Below are positions 8,554-17,356 of a DNA stretch of 64,000 nt, piece by piece (positions within the stretch are counted from its first letter, which is position 1; every line of letters starts with the position of its first letter). Both the position numbers and the translations under genes were made by a program. This DNA is from Brachybacterium fresconis (lineage in GTDB: Bacteria > Actinomycetota > Actinomycetes > Actinomycetales > Dermabacteraceae), in contig NZ_JAGIOC010000001.1 in the NCBI RefSeq assembly GCF_017876515.1, forward strand, positions 2,914,001 through 2,978,000, given 5' to 3'. Under the pieces are notes generated by a model. The model was not told where the DNA came from, made no database searches, and saw only the letters and a program-made list of their open reading frames with translations.

Positions 8554-10050
8554 TCAGTCGTGGGTCGGGAAGCTCATGGAGGACTCGACGGTCTCGTTCT
8601 GCGCGGGCCAGCGCGTGGTGACGGCCTTCTGGCGCGTGTAGAAGCTCAGCCCCTCGGGACCGTGCGCGTGGTGCTCGCCGAACAGCGAGTCCTTCCAGCC
8701 GCCGAAGGAGTAATAGCCCACCGGCGTCGGGATCGGCACGTTGATGCCGATCATCCCCACCTGGATCTCCTCCTGGTAGCGCCGCGCGTAGTGCCCGGAG
8801 TCGGTGAAGATCGCGGTGCCGTTGCCGAACGGCGAGGAGTTCACCAGCTCGACGGCCTCGTCGAAGTTGTTCACGTGCATGACCACCAGCAGCGGCCCGA
8901 ACACCTCGTCGGTGTAGGTCGGATGGGTGCTCTCCAGGTCCGTGATGACGATCGGGCCGACGAAGTTGCCGTTCTCGTGGCCTGCGACGACCAGGTCGCG
9001 GCCGTCGACCAGGATTCTCCCGCCGGCTGCCTCGGCCTCGTCGGTCATGCGGATCACGCGCTCGCGGGCGTCGGGCGTGATCACCGGCGGCATGTCGGTG
9101 CGGGGGTCGTCGCCGGGGCCGACGACGAGCTTCTCGGCCTCGGCCTTGATGGCCTCGAGGAACGGCTCGTGCGCATCGCCGACGGTGACCGCGACCGGGA
9201 CGGCCATGCAGCGCTCGCCGGCGGAGCCGAAAGCGCCCGAGGCCACCTGCGAGGCGGCCGAGGGGATGTTCGCATCCGGCATCACCACGGCGTGGTTGTT
9301 GGCGCCGCCGAGGGCCTGGACGCGCTTGCCGGCGGCCGAGGCGGTGGCGTGGACGTGCTTCGCGATCGGGGTGGAGCCGACGAAGGACACCGCGGAGATG
9401 CCGTCGTGGGTGCACAGCGCGTCGACCGTCTCCTTGCCGCCGTGGATCACCTGGAAGACGCCGTCGGGCAGGCCGGCCTCCTGGTAGAGGCGGGCGACGA
9501 CGTTCGAGGCGGACGGGTCGCGCTCGGAGGGCTTGAGCAGGAAGGCGTTGCCGGTCGCGATCGCGATCGGGTGCATCCAGAAGGGCACCATGGCCGGAAA
9601 GTTGAACGGGGTGATGCCGGCGACGACGCCGAGCGGCTGGCGCATGGTGTGCGCGTCCACGCCGGTGGAGACGTTCTCGGAGAAGCCGCCCTTGAGGTCC
9701 TGGGTGATGGAGGTGGCGAACTCGAGGGTCTCCAGGCCGCGGGCGATCTCGCCCTTCGCGTCCCCGAGGGTCTTGCCGTGCTCGCGGGAGATGTGCGCGG
9801 CGATCTCGTCGCTCGCGTCGATCAGCAGCTCGCGCATGCGGTACAGGACCTGGGTGCGCTTGGCGAGGGAGACCTGGCCCCACTCGCGCTGCGCGGCGGC
9901 GGCGACCTCGACAGCGCGGTCGACGGTGGCGGCATCGCCGAGGTGCAGCGTGCCGACCTCCTGACCGGTGGCGGGGTCGAGGATCGGCTGGGTGGAGCCG
10001 GTGCCGGCGGTCTCGGTGCCGCCGATCCAGTGCTGGACGTCGTATCCCAT
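8554..10050 (-). CDS. iolA: CoA-acylating methylmalonate-semialdehyde dehydrogenase
   Basis: 498-aa aldehyde dehydrogenase of the MmsA/IolA type. In inositol breakdown it converts malonate semialdehyde to acetyl-CoA and CO2 in the cytoplasm. It shows the family NAD-binding and CoA-class signatures (GITPFNFPAMVPFW, LLKPSERDPSA, SFVGSTPIAKHVH) and the catalytic cysteine in GSAGERCMAVPVAV. The ATG at 10050 has GGAGAA upstream; a longer frame to 10443 is low-complexity intergenic sequence and was not used. It lies between iolD (upstream) and the iolE-like gene. Confidence 0.95.
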   Translation of the reverse strand: MGYDVQHWIGGTETAGTGSTQPILDPATGQEVGTLHLGDAATVDRAVEVAAAAQREWGQVSLAKRTQVLYRMRELLIDASDEIAAHISREHGKTLGDAKGEIARGLETLEFATSITQDLKGGFSENVSTGVDAHTMRQPLGVVAGITPFNFPAMVPFWMHPIAIATGNAFLLKPSERDPSASNVVARLYQEAGLPDGVFQVIHGGKETVDALCTHDGISAVSFVGSTPIAKHVHATASAAGKRVQALGGANNHAVVMPDANIPSAASQVASGAFGSAGERCMAVPVAVTVGDAHEPFLEAIKAEAEKLVVGPGDDPRTDMPPVITPDARERVIRMTDEAEAAGGRILVDGRDLVVAGHENGNFVGPIVITDLESTHPTYTDEVFGPLLVVMHVNNFDEAVELVNSSPFGNGTAIFTDSGHYARRYQEEIQVGMIGINVPIPTPVGYYSFGGWKDSLFGEHHAHGPEGLSFYTRQKAVTTRWPAQNETVESSMSFPTHD

Positions 10051-10142
10051 GGGTGTTCTCCTCGGTGCGGTGGACGGGGTGGTCTGTGGGGAGCCGGGGT
10101 GGCTCGGGTGGGTCAGGTGGCCCGTGTGGGTCAGGTGGGGCT

Positions 10143-10223
10143 GGCTGCGAACTTTCGTCGCCCTCCGTGACCTCACGGCCTGTACGGCGTTGAGGTCACG
10201 CTCAGCGACGAGAGTTCGCAGCC
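10143..10223. terminator. Composite hairpin downstream of iolD
   Basis: The outer stem GGCTGCGAACT-Y-TCGTCGC pairs with its complement with one G-U wobble, then a 4x4 internal loop, then the inner stem CGTGACCTCA. It stands between iolD (leftward stop at 10344) and iolA. The architecture is identical to 8374-8448 although the arm sequences differ. Confidence 0.65.
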
Positions 10224-10256
10224 GCGGGTGCTCGGCGGGGTGGCGATATCGGTGGC

Positions 10257-10343
10257 CGGGAACGATGTGCCCCGGAGCCCGGAGCCCGGAGCCCGGACCC
10301 CGGAGCCCGGACCCCGGAGCCCGGACCCCGGAGCCGGGGACGG
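10257..10343. repeat. CCCGGAG/CCCGGAC heptamer tandem repeats
   Basis: About ten tandem heptamers of CCCGGAG and CCCGGAC run almost up to the iolD stop codon. No function is evident. Together with the hairpin they fill the iolD-iolA gap. Confidence 0.75.
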
Positions 10344-12254
10344 TCAGAGATAGTGGCGCTGGGGCGCCTTGTCCGCCTCGTACTCGGTCGAGGCCTGCTG
10401 CGTGGACTCCAGGCGGGAGACCTGGGGGACGGGCACGTCCCACCAGCCGTTGCCGGGCGGGTTCGGGCCGTACAGGTCGGTGTTGACCACGATCGCGGTG
10501 GCGTCCTCGGAGGCCTCGGCCCGGCGGTAGGCGTCGCGGAAGTCGGCCGCGCTGGAGACCTCCTGGACCTCCAGGCCGTAGGAGCGGATGTTCGCCGGGA
10601 TGTCGAAGGGCAGCTTGTCACCGTCCAGCATCCCGGTGCTCTCGTCGCGCATGCGGTACTTGGTGCCGAAGCGCTGGGAGCCGTGGGACTCCGAGAGGGA
10701 GCCGATCGAGGACCAGCCGTGGTTCTGCAGGATCACCAGGATGACCTTGACCCGCTCGGCGACGATCGTGGCGATCTCCTGCGGCGCCATCTGGAAGGTG
10801 CCGTCCCCGATGATCGCGACGACCTCGGATTCCGGCCGGGCCATCTTCGCGCCGAGGGAGGCGGGCAGCTCGTAGCCCATGCAGGAGTAGCCGTACTCCA
10901 GGTGGTACTGGATGGGGGAGCGGGCCTTCCACAGCGCCTGCAGGTCACCGGGCATGGACCCGGCGGCGTTGATGACGATGTCCTCCTCGCCCATCAGCTC
11001 GTTCAGGGCCCCGAAGATCTCGGTCTGGGCGGGCAGCTCCTGGTCGTGGGGCTGGAAGCAGGGCTCGATGAGTTTCTCCCATTCGGCGCGCCTCGTCTGT
11101 GCCAGGGCGCTGTGCTCGGCCGGGGCGCGGTATCCGGCCAGCGCCTCCCGCAGGGCGTCGAGCCCGGCGCGGGCGTCGGTGACGACCATGGTCGCGGAGT
11201 GCTTGGCGGCGTCGAACGCCTTGACGTTGAGGTTCACGAACCGCGCGTCGGGGTGGCGGAAGGCCGTGTGGGAGGCGGTGGTGAAGTCGGTGTAGCGGGT
11301 GCCGACGCCGATGATCACGTCGGCCTCCGCAGCGAGATCGTTCGCGGCATCGGTGCCGGTCGCGCCGACGCCGCCGATCGCGAGCGGATGGTCGGCGCTC
11401 AGCGCCCCCTTGCCGGCCTGGGTGTCCAGCACCGGGATGCCGGTGGCGTCCGTGAACGCCGCCAGCGCCGCGCTCGCCTCCGAGTAGATGGTGCCTCCGC
11501 CGGCGATCAGCACGGGCCTGCGGGCGGAGCGGATGACCGTGGCCGCACGGTCGAGGGCGGCCGGCTCGGGGACGGGCCGGGCCACGTGCCAGGTGCGCTC
11601 GCGGAAGAACTCCAGCGGCCAGTCGAACGCCTCGGCCTGCACGTCCTGGGGGAGGGAGAGGGTCACGGCGCCGGTCTCGGCGGGATCGGTGAGCACCCGC
11701 ATCGCCTGCAGCGCCGCGGGGATCAGCTGCTCGGGCCGGGAGATGCGGTCGAAGTAGCGCGAGACGGGGCGGAAGGCGTCGTTGACGGAGACGTCCCCGC
11801 CGGTCTCGTCCTCGAGCTGCTGGAGCACGGGATCCACGGCGCGGGTGGCGAAGATGTCGCTGGGCAGGAGGAGCACCGGGATGCGATCCACGGTCGCCAG
11901 CGCCGCGCCGGTGATCATGTTCGTCGAGCCCGGCCCGATGGAGGCGGTGCAGGCGAGGGCCTGCCGGCGGTTCTTCGTGCGGGCGTAGGCCACGGCGGTG
12001 TGCACCATGTTCTGCTCGTTGCGCGCCTGGTAGTAGGGCATCGGGTTCTCGCCCTCGCCCGGGTCGGTCGCGTTCTGCAGCAGCGCCTGGCCGAGCCCGG
12101 CCACGTTGCCGTGGCCGAAGATCCCGAAGGTGGCGGGCAGGAAGCGCTCGCGGACGCCGTCGCGCTCGGTGAACTGGGCGGCGAGGAAGCGGACGAGGGC
12201 TTGGCCGACGGTGAGTCGGATCGTGCCGGCGCGGGCCGACGAGGGGTCGCTCAT
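10344..12254 (-). CDS. iolD: 3D-(3,5/4)-trihydroxycyclohexane-1,2-dione hydrolase
   Basis: 636-aa thiamine-diphosphate enzyme that opens the inositol-derived ring to 5-deoxy-D-glucuronate. The three acetolactate-synthase-like domains are in order: an N-terminal ThDP pyrimidine domain with the IolD marker FGIFGHGNVAGLGQALLQ, a central domain (RRPVLIAGGGTIYSEA), and a C-terminal diphosphate-binding domain with GDGTFQMAPQEI and a downstream Asn (ILQNHGW). Length is normal for IolD. The ATG at 12254 has GGAGG four bases upstream. It faces the inositol importer gene across a 400-bp divergent promoter region that carries a candidate GntR operator. Confidence 0.96.
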   Translation of the reverse strand: MSDPSSARAGTIRLTVGQALVRFLAAQFTERDGVRERFLPATFGIFGHGNVAGLGQALLQNATDPGEGENPMPYYQARNEQNMVHTAVAYARTKNRRQALACTASIGPGSTNMITGAALATVDRIPVLLLPSDIFATRAVDPVLQQLEDETGGDVSVNDAFRPVSRYFDRISRPEQLIPAALQAMRVLTDPAETGAVTLSLPQDVQAEAFDWPLEFFRERTWHVARPVPEPAALDRAATVIRSARRPVLIAGGGTIYSEASAALAAFTDATGIPVLDTQAGKGALSADHPLAIGGVGATGTDAANDLAAEADVIIGVGTRYTDFTTASHTAFRHPDARFVNLNVKAFDAAKHSATMVVTDARAGLDALREALAGYRAPAEHSALAQTRRAEWEKLIEPCFQPHDQELPAQTEIFGALNELMGEEDIVINAAGSMPGDLQALWKARSPIQYHLEYGYSCMGYELPASLGAKMARPESEVVAIIGDGTFQMAPQEIATIVAERVKVILVILQNHGWSSIGSLSESHGSQRFGTKYRMRDESTGMLDGDKLPFDIPANIRSYGLEVQEVSSAADFRDAYRRAEASEDATAIVVNTDLYGPNPPGNGWWDVPVPQVSRLESTQQASTEYEADKAPQRHYL

Positions 12255-12654
12255 GCTGCCTCCGTGATGCGCGATCCGTGACGGGGACGGATCTCGAGGG
12301 ACACCGTGCGTCGCGAGGGACTCGACGGTGAGTTCATGGGCTCCAGCATGCCCACGCGCTCCGCGCTTGTCAACACTTTGTCAGGACAAGAATCCCACAG
12401 GAGGTCTGCAGGTGAGGCGCCGCTGCCTGGAGGTCCGTGCGCGACGCACCTTCCGCGGGGCCCGATCCCTGTGCTAGCTTGCCGGTTAGTCAGTGAGTCC
12501 TAGACACTTAGACCGAACATATTGCATCCACGTGGTGACACACGCATGACATGTGGTGCGTGCCCTCGGACCCCGACTCGCCGCCGGTCACCGGATCGAC
12601 GCCCGGCACGATGAGCATCGCTCGCGCGCCGGACTCACGTTCCAAGGAGGGAAC
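12255..12654. other. Divergent promoter region, iolD and inositol importer
   Basis: This 400-bp gap drives iolD leftward and the MFS importer rightward. It contains the dyad at 12378-12389, an extra half site (CTTGTCAA, about 12366) and, nearer the importer, an AT-richer stretch around 12480-12530 (GTCCTAGACAC, GAACATATTGC) that is the likeliest place for the importer promoter. No convincing gene was found in it. Confidence 0.55.
12377..12390. promoter_or_regulatory. Candidate GntR operator, iolD/importer side
   Basis: TTTGTCAGGACAAG contains the perfect 12-bp dyad TTGTC-AG-GACAA. It matches the core ahead of iolC (17245-17258), and even the following bases are alike (AAGAATCCCA and AAAGAGTCCCA). 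The GTCWGGAC core resembles the GTNTANAC half-site style of HutC-type GntR proteins, and such a regulator is encoded at 21559. Confidence 0.65.
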
Positions 12655-14265
12655 ATGAGCCAAGCCCACCACGCGGAACGAGCGCGCATCACCGACCTCG
12701 TCCGCACCACCGCGGCCGCCGGCCCCAAGCGCTCGATCGGCTTCCTCGCCGTCGTCGCCTGCCTCGGCGGCTTCCTGTTCGGCTACGACACCGGCGTGAT
12801 CTCCGGTGCGCTGCCCTACATGTACATGCCGCAGGAGGCCGGCGGTCTCGCCCTGACCTCCCTCGAGGAGGGCCTGGTCGGCGGATTCCTGCTGGGCGGC
12901 TGCGCCGTCGGGGCCGTCGTCGGCGGTCGCCTCTCGGACCGCTACGGGCGACGGAACAACATCGTCATGCTCGCCGTCGTGTTCTTCATCGGCGCCGTGG
13001 CCTGCGCCCTCTCCCCGAACCTGTGGGTCCTCTATCCCGCGCGCTTCGTGCTGGGCATGGCCGTCGGCGGCGCCTCGACCACCGTGCCCGTCTACCTCTC
13101 CGAGACCGCTCCCAAGGAGCAGCGCGGCATGCTGGTCGCGGTCGACCAGCTGATGATCGTCACCGGCCAGTTCGTCGCCTTCGTCATGAACGCCCTGATC
13201 GCCTCGCTCCAGGGCGGGCCCCGGGCCGTCGTCGCCGAGGACCCCTCGGGGACGTACGCGGCGGGGGAATCCGTCTCCTGGTCGCTGCTGGCCGGGATCG
13301 GCGGCGTGGCCGTCTCCGACGGCAACGGGCACGCCTGGCGCTGGATGCTGGTGCTCTGCTCCATCCCCGCGATCGCCCTGTGGCTCGGCATCCGGATGAT
13401 GCCCGAGTCCGCCCGCTGGCACATCGGCCGCGGCGAGCTGACCGCGGCGATCGCGAACCTCAAGCGCGTGCGCATCGAGGGCAGGCACGACGTGGCCGTC
13501 GAGATCGCCGAGATGGAGGCGAACCGGCGCGCCGAGGAGAAGCGCGAGAAGCTCAGCCTGCGGGCAGGGCTGCGGATCCCCTGGCTGCGCTCGATCATCA
13601 TCTTCGGCGGCATCTTCGCGATCCTCCAGCAGCTCACCGGCGTGAACACGATGATGTACTACGCCCCGAAGGTCCTGATGGCCGCCGGCTTCGACGCGCA
13701 GGCCTCGATCGTCCTGAACGTCTTCACGGGGGTCGCCTCCGTGATCGGCTCGGCCGCCGGGCTGCTCGCCCTGCGTCGGTTCGGCCGACGCCAGGTGCTG
13801 CTGGTGGGCCAGACGATCCTCACCCTCTCGCTGATCGCGATGACCGCGATCTTCCTGTTCGGCATCCATCCGTACCTGACGGCCGACGGGGCGGTCTCCG
13901 AGGACATCCCCGGCTTCGTCCCGTACCTCGTCGTAATCGTGATCGTGCTGTTCATGCTCGGCATGCAGTCCGGTCCCGGCCCGGTGATGTGGGTGATGCT
14001 CTCGGAGATCTTCCCCAACGCCATCCGCGGCGCGGCCAACGGCTTCGCGGTGATGATCCTGTGGATCGCGAACCTGGCGGTCACCGTGACCTTCCCCGTG
14101 ATGATGTCCGGGATCGGACCGGTGGCGACCTACGGCATCTTCGCCGCGATCAACATCGGCGCGGTGATCTGGTACTTCGTGCGCATCCCCGAGACCAAGA
14201 AGTTCACCCTCGAGCGCATCGAATGGGAGTTCCGCGAGGCCGGCGGCGTCATCCGCCTGCGCTGA
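12655..14265 (+). CDS. MFS sugar porter, probable myo-inositol importer (IolT-like)
   Basis: 536-aa, 12-helix major facilitator of the sugar porter family, a proton-linked inner-membrane importer. Signatures are GFLFGYDTGVISGAL in helix 1, GRLSDRYGRR in loop 2-3, PESARWHIGRG after helix 6, and PETKKFTLERIEWEF at the C-terminus. A loop of about 60 residues between helices 5 and 6 (around residues 190-230) is longer than in many porters. The ATG at 12655 has a perfect AAGGAGG spaced five bases away. Facing iolD across a shared operator region, it most likely imports myo-inositol; the precise isomer is inference. Confidence 0.88.
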   Translation: MSQAHHAERARITDLVRTTAAAGPKRSIGFLAVVACLGGFLFGYDTGVISGALPYMYMPQEAGGLALTSLEEGLVGGFLLGGCAVGAVVGGRLSDRYGRRNNIVMLAVVFFIGAVACALSPNLWVLYPARFVLGMAVGGASTTVPVYLSETAPKEQRGMLVAVDQLMIVTGQFVAFVMNALIASLQGGPRAVVAEDPSGTYAAGESVSWSLLAGIGGVAVSDGNGHAWRWMLVLCSIPAIALWLGIRMMPESARWHIGRGELTAAIANLKRVRIEGRHDVAVEIAEMEANRRAEEKREKLSLRAGLRIPWLRSIIIFGGIFAILQQLTGVNTMMYYAPKVLMAAGFDAQASIVLNVFTGVASVIGSAAGLLALRRFGRRQVLLVGQTILTLSLIAMTAIFLFGIHPYLTADGAVSEDIPGFVPYLVVIVIVLFMLGMQSGPGPVMWVMLSEIFPNAIRGAANGFAVMILWIANLAVTVTFPVMMSGIGPVATYGIFAAINIGAVIWYFVRIPETKKFTLERIEWEFREAGGVIRLR

Positions 14266-14367
14266 GCGACGAGTGCCCGCGCACCCGGCGCCGACCTGCA
14301 CCGCACACGCGGACCACCAGCAACGCACCTCACGCACCACCTACCCCTTTTCGGGAAAGGATCTGAC

Positions 14368-15561
14368 ATGACCGCAGCACCCCTGTCCGTGGCCGTCATC
14401 GGCGCCGGCATGGCCGGCACGACCCACGCCAACGCCTGGCGCCAGGCCGGCACCGTCTACGACCTGGGCCTGCCACCGGTGCGCCTGGCGACGATCGCCG
14501 ACATGCACCTGCCCTTCGCCGAGGACGCCGCCGCCCGCTACGGCTACGAGAAGGCCGTCGGCGACTGGCGCGAGGTGGCCGCCGACGACTCCGTCGACAT
14601 CGTCTCGATCGTGGTCGGCAACGCCCTGCACCGCGAGATCGCCGAGGCCATGGCCGCCGCCGGCAAGCACGTGCTGTGCGAGAAGCCGCTGGCCGGGACC
14701 CTCGAGGACGCCGAGGCGATGGCGGCGCTGGAGCAGGAGCACCCGGACCTCGTGCTGGCCACCGGCTACACCTTCCGTCGCAACGCGGGCGTCGCCATGC
14801 TCGCGAAGCTCGCAGCCGAGGGCTCGCTCGGGCAGATCGCCCACCTCGACGGCCGGTACTTCGCCGACTACGGGGCCGACGAGAACGTGCCCATGGCCTG
14901 GCGCTACAAGGGCCCGATGGGCTCCGGGGCGCTCGGCGACGTCGGCTCCCACCTGGTCGACTCCGCCGAGCTGATCCTCGGCCCCGTGGTCGAAGTCTCC
15001 GGCGCACAGCTCGTGCAGACCATCGCAGAGCGCCCGGTCGCCGGCGGCGCCGTCGCCGGCGGCCGCGGGGTCACCGCCGCGGCCGACGCCCCGAAGGAGG
15101 CGGTGGAGAACGACGACGTCGCCACCTTCACCGCCCGCTTCGCCTCCGGGGCGGCGGGGACCTTCTCCGTCTCCCGCGTGGCCCACGGCCTGCCCAATTA
15201 CAAGGCGCTGACCGTGCTGGGCACCGGCGGCACGGCCAGCTGGTCCCTGGACCGCACCGGCGAGATCCAGATCGCCGACGGCTCCTCGCCCCAGGGCCTC
15301 GGCGGCATGCGCCAGGTGCTCGTGAACCCTGAGTTCCCCTACTTCGCAGGCGGCTCCTCGATGGCCTTCGGCGGCGTCGGCCTGAACCAGATCGAGCAGT
15401 TCACCTACCAGGCGCACGCCTTCCTGCAGCAGGTCGCCGGCATCACCGAGGGCGCCCTGCCGCCGTGCGCCACCTTCGCCGAGGGCCACCGCCAGATGCG
15501 CGTCCTGGACGCCGTCGCCCGCTCCGCCGGCGACGGCGGCCGAGCGATCTCGATCGACTGA
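14368..15561 (+). CDS. Gfo/Idh/MocA family oxidoreductase
   Basis: 397-aa dehydrogenase with Rossmann start VAVIGAGMAGTTHANAWRQAG and EKP motif (HVLCEKPLAGTLEDAEAM), then the MocA C-terminal domain (MGSGALGDVGSHLVD). ATG 14368 follows GAAAGGA. It is encoded 102 bases after the importer and 37 before another TIM-barrel isomerase, probably one transcript. The likely role is oxidation of an inositol isomer such as scyllo- or D-chiro-inositol, which would complement iolG; the exact substrate is inference. Confidence 0.9.
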   Translation: MTAAPLSVAVIGAGMAGTTHANAWRQAGTVYDLGLPPVRLATIADMHLPFAEDAAARYGYEKAVGDWREVAADDSVDIVSIVVGNALHREIAEAMAAAGKHVLCEKPLAGTLEDAEAMAALEQEHPDLVLATGYTFRRNAGVAMLAKLAAEGSLGQIAHLDGRYFADYGADENVPMAWRYKGPMGSGALGDVGSHLVDSAELILGPVVEVSGAQLVQTIAERPVAGGAVAGGRGVTAAADAPKEAVENDDVATFTARFASGAAGTFSVSRVAHGLPNYKALTVLGTGGTASWSLDRTGEIQIADGSSPQGLGGMRQVLVNPEFPYFAGGSSMAFGGVGLNQIEQFTYQAHAFLQQVAGITEGALPPCATFAEGHRQMRVLDAVARSAGDGGRAISID

Positions 15562-15598
15562 CCCGACCCCTGAGACCCTCGCTGGAAGGACCCCATCC

Positions 15599-16603
15599 AT
15601 GACCTTCACCTACGGTGCCTACACCGCCTGCCTGCAGGACCGCACCCTCGAGGAGGCGCTCGACGTCCTCGCCGCGGCAGGACTCACCGGCGCGGAGATC
15701 AACACGGGCGGGTTCATCCCCGCTCCGCACGCGAACGTCGACGCCCTGCTGGGCGGCGAGCAGGCCCGGCGCGAGTTCCTGCGGGTCTTCGAGGACAGGG
15801 GGATGGCTCTGACCGGGCTGACGGTCTCCGGGAACCCCCTGTCCCCGCTGCCCACCGAAGGCATCGGCCATGCCCAGGACCTGCGCCGCACCATCGAGCT
15901 GGCCGGGAAGATCGGCGTGCGCGACGTGGTCGCGATGTCCGGGACGCCGGGGACCGACCCAGGGGCCCGCTACCCGGCCTGGATCGTGAACCCGTGGAAC
16001 GGCATCGACCTGGAGATCCTTCAGTACCAGTGGTCCGTCGCCGTCCCGCTCTGGCGGGAGATCGACGCGCTCGCCCGGCAGCACGACGTGCAGATCGCCT
16101 TCGAGATGCACCCGCGCAACCTGGTCTTCTCCCCGCCGACGTTCGAGCAGTTCCTGGATCGGGTCGAGCCCACGAACATCGGGGTGAACCTCGATCCGTC
16201 CCATCTGTTCTGGCAGCAGATGGAGCCGATCGACTGCATCGAGCGCCTCGGCACCCGCATCACCCATGTCCATGCCAAGGACACCGCGGTGCTGCCGGGC
16301 GCGGCGACCCGCGGCGTGCTCGACACCGCCTTCGACCCGGTGCCCGAGGATCCCGCCCAGCGCACCCCCACCGGCATCGGCCATTACTGCTCGACCTGGC
16401 CGGAAGACCCGGCCTGGCGCTTCGTGGCGCTCGGCGAGGGGCACGACGTCGAGTACTGGACCCGCTTCCTCACGGCGCTGGCCGCGGTGAACCCCGACCT
16501 GCACGTGAACATCGAGCACGAGGATGCCGCCTTCGGACAGGTCGAGGGCCTCGAGCGCGGTGCCCGCACCCTGCTCGAGGCCGCCGAGCGCGCCCAGGCG
16601 TGA
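15599..16603 (+). CDS. Sugar phosphate isomerase/epimerase (TIM barrel)
   Basis: 334-aa xylose-isomerase-like TIM barrel. Likely metal ligands are Glu in IAFEMHPRNLVF, Asp and His in GVNLDPSHLFWQQM, His in THVHAKDTA and Glu in NIEHEDAAF. It follows the oxidoreductase gene closely, so the pair probably converts an oxidised inositol isomer into a form the iol pathway can use. GGAAGGA lies eight bases ahead of the ATG. It is not closely similar in motif wording to the two leftward isomerases, which points to a different substrate. Confidence 0.88.
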   Translation: MTFTYGAYTACLQDRTLEEALDVLAAAGLTGAEINTGGFIPAPHANVDALLGGEQARREFLRVFEDRGMALTGLTVSGNPLSPLPTEGIGHAQDLRRTIELAGKIGVRDVVAMSGTPGTDPGARYPAWIVNPWNGIDLEILQYQWSVAVPLWREIDALARQHDVQIAFEMHPRNLVFSPPTFEQFLDRVEPTNIGVNLDPSHLFWQQMEPIDCIERLGTRITHVHAKDTAVLPGAATRGVLDTAFDPVPEDPAQRTPTGIGHYCSTWPEDPAWRFVALGEGHDVEYWTRFLTALAAVNPDLHVNIEHEDAAFGQVEGLERGARTLLEAAERAQA

Positions 16604-16729
16604 GGCGCGGCGGCCGTCGGGCGGGGCGCAGTGGGCGCCGACCTCCCTCCGACGCGCCAACCGTCCTCGACCGCCCCGCCCCCACCCATCAGATATCCAG
16701 GGCCGTCGGGCCCGGACAAGGAACCGATC

Positions 16730-17119
16730 ATGCCTCTGGTCCGCATCACCCAGCAGGACGTCCGCACCCCCGTGCAGTCCCGGGCGATGGCCGACATCGT
16801 CCAGGACGTCATGCTGGAGCTGTTCGCCGCCCCGCCCGGGGACCGCTACCAGATCCTGGAGACCCTGCCCGTCGGCTCGATCCTCGCCGAGGACACCGGG
16901 CTCGGCATCGAGCGCAGCGACGGCGTGGTGATCATCCACGTCACCCAGCAGGGCCGCAGCACCGAGCAGAAGCAGGCGGTCTACGCCGCGCTCGCCGAGC
17001 GTCTCGCGGCCGCTGACCTGGTCCGGCCCGAGGACCTCATCCTCTCCGTGGTCCACAACGACCGCGAGGACTGGTCCTTCGGCCACGGCCGGGCGCAGTT
17101 CCTCACCGGGGAGCTGTGA
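16730..17119 (+). CDS. Tautomerase family protein
   Basis: 129-aa member of the 4-oxalocrotonate tautomerase/MIF fold. It begins MPLVRI, leaving the N-terminal proline as the catalytic base once Met is removed. The end DWSFGHGRAQFLTGEL is characteristic of a tautomerase subfamily found widely in Actinobacteria. The ATG at 16730 has AAGGA eight bases upstream; a longer frame to 16631 would bury the catalytic proline and was rejected. Embedded in the inositol region, it may interconvert keto/enol forms of an inosose or of a ring-opened product; that is inference. Confidence 0.85.
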   Translation: MPLVRITQQDVRTPVQSRAMADIVQDVMLELFAAPPGDRYQILETLPVGSILAEDTGLGIERSDGVVIIHVTQQGRSTEQKQAVYAALAERLAAADLVRPEDLILSVVHNDREDWSFGHGRAQFLTGEL

Positions 17120-17229
17120 ACGCCCTTCATCCGGGGAGCCCTGAGCCCCCTCCCGCCGGGTGCTCCGAGCATCCACCCCACGGGGAGCCGAGAGCGACCG
17201 CGGCGGCAGGAGACTCCGAACGCCATCCC

Positions 17230-17276
17230 GAACATGTTCCATAGTTTGTCTGGACAAAGAGTCCCAAGAATGGGAC
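17230..17276. promoter_or_regulatory. iolC promoter region with three dyads (GntR operator at 17245)
   Basis: Three inverted repeats are packed into 47 bases: GAACATGTTC (17230-17239), TTTGTCTGGACAAA (17245-17258) and GTCCCA-N4-TGGGAC (17261-17276). The middle one is a perfect palindrome sharing its core with 12378-12389, so it is the best candidate for the GntR operator. The iolC start is at 17357, so repression by blocking the promoter is plausible. Confidence 0.65.
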
Positions 17277-17356
17277 GATAGGACCATCGAGCGGCACGAC
17301 CCAGCGGAACGCCCCTGGTCACCGCCCAGATTTCGACGCAGAGAGGCTCTGAGATC

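Noticed and set aside
12478-12530. GTCCTAGACAC near the importer as another GntR operator
   Set aside because: Its GTC-N3-GAC spacing differs from the shared TTGTC-N2-GACAA core and the outer bases do not match.
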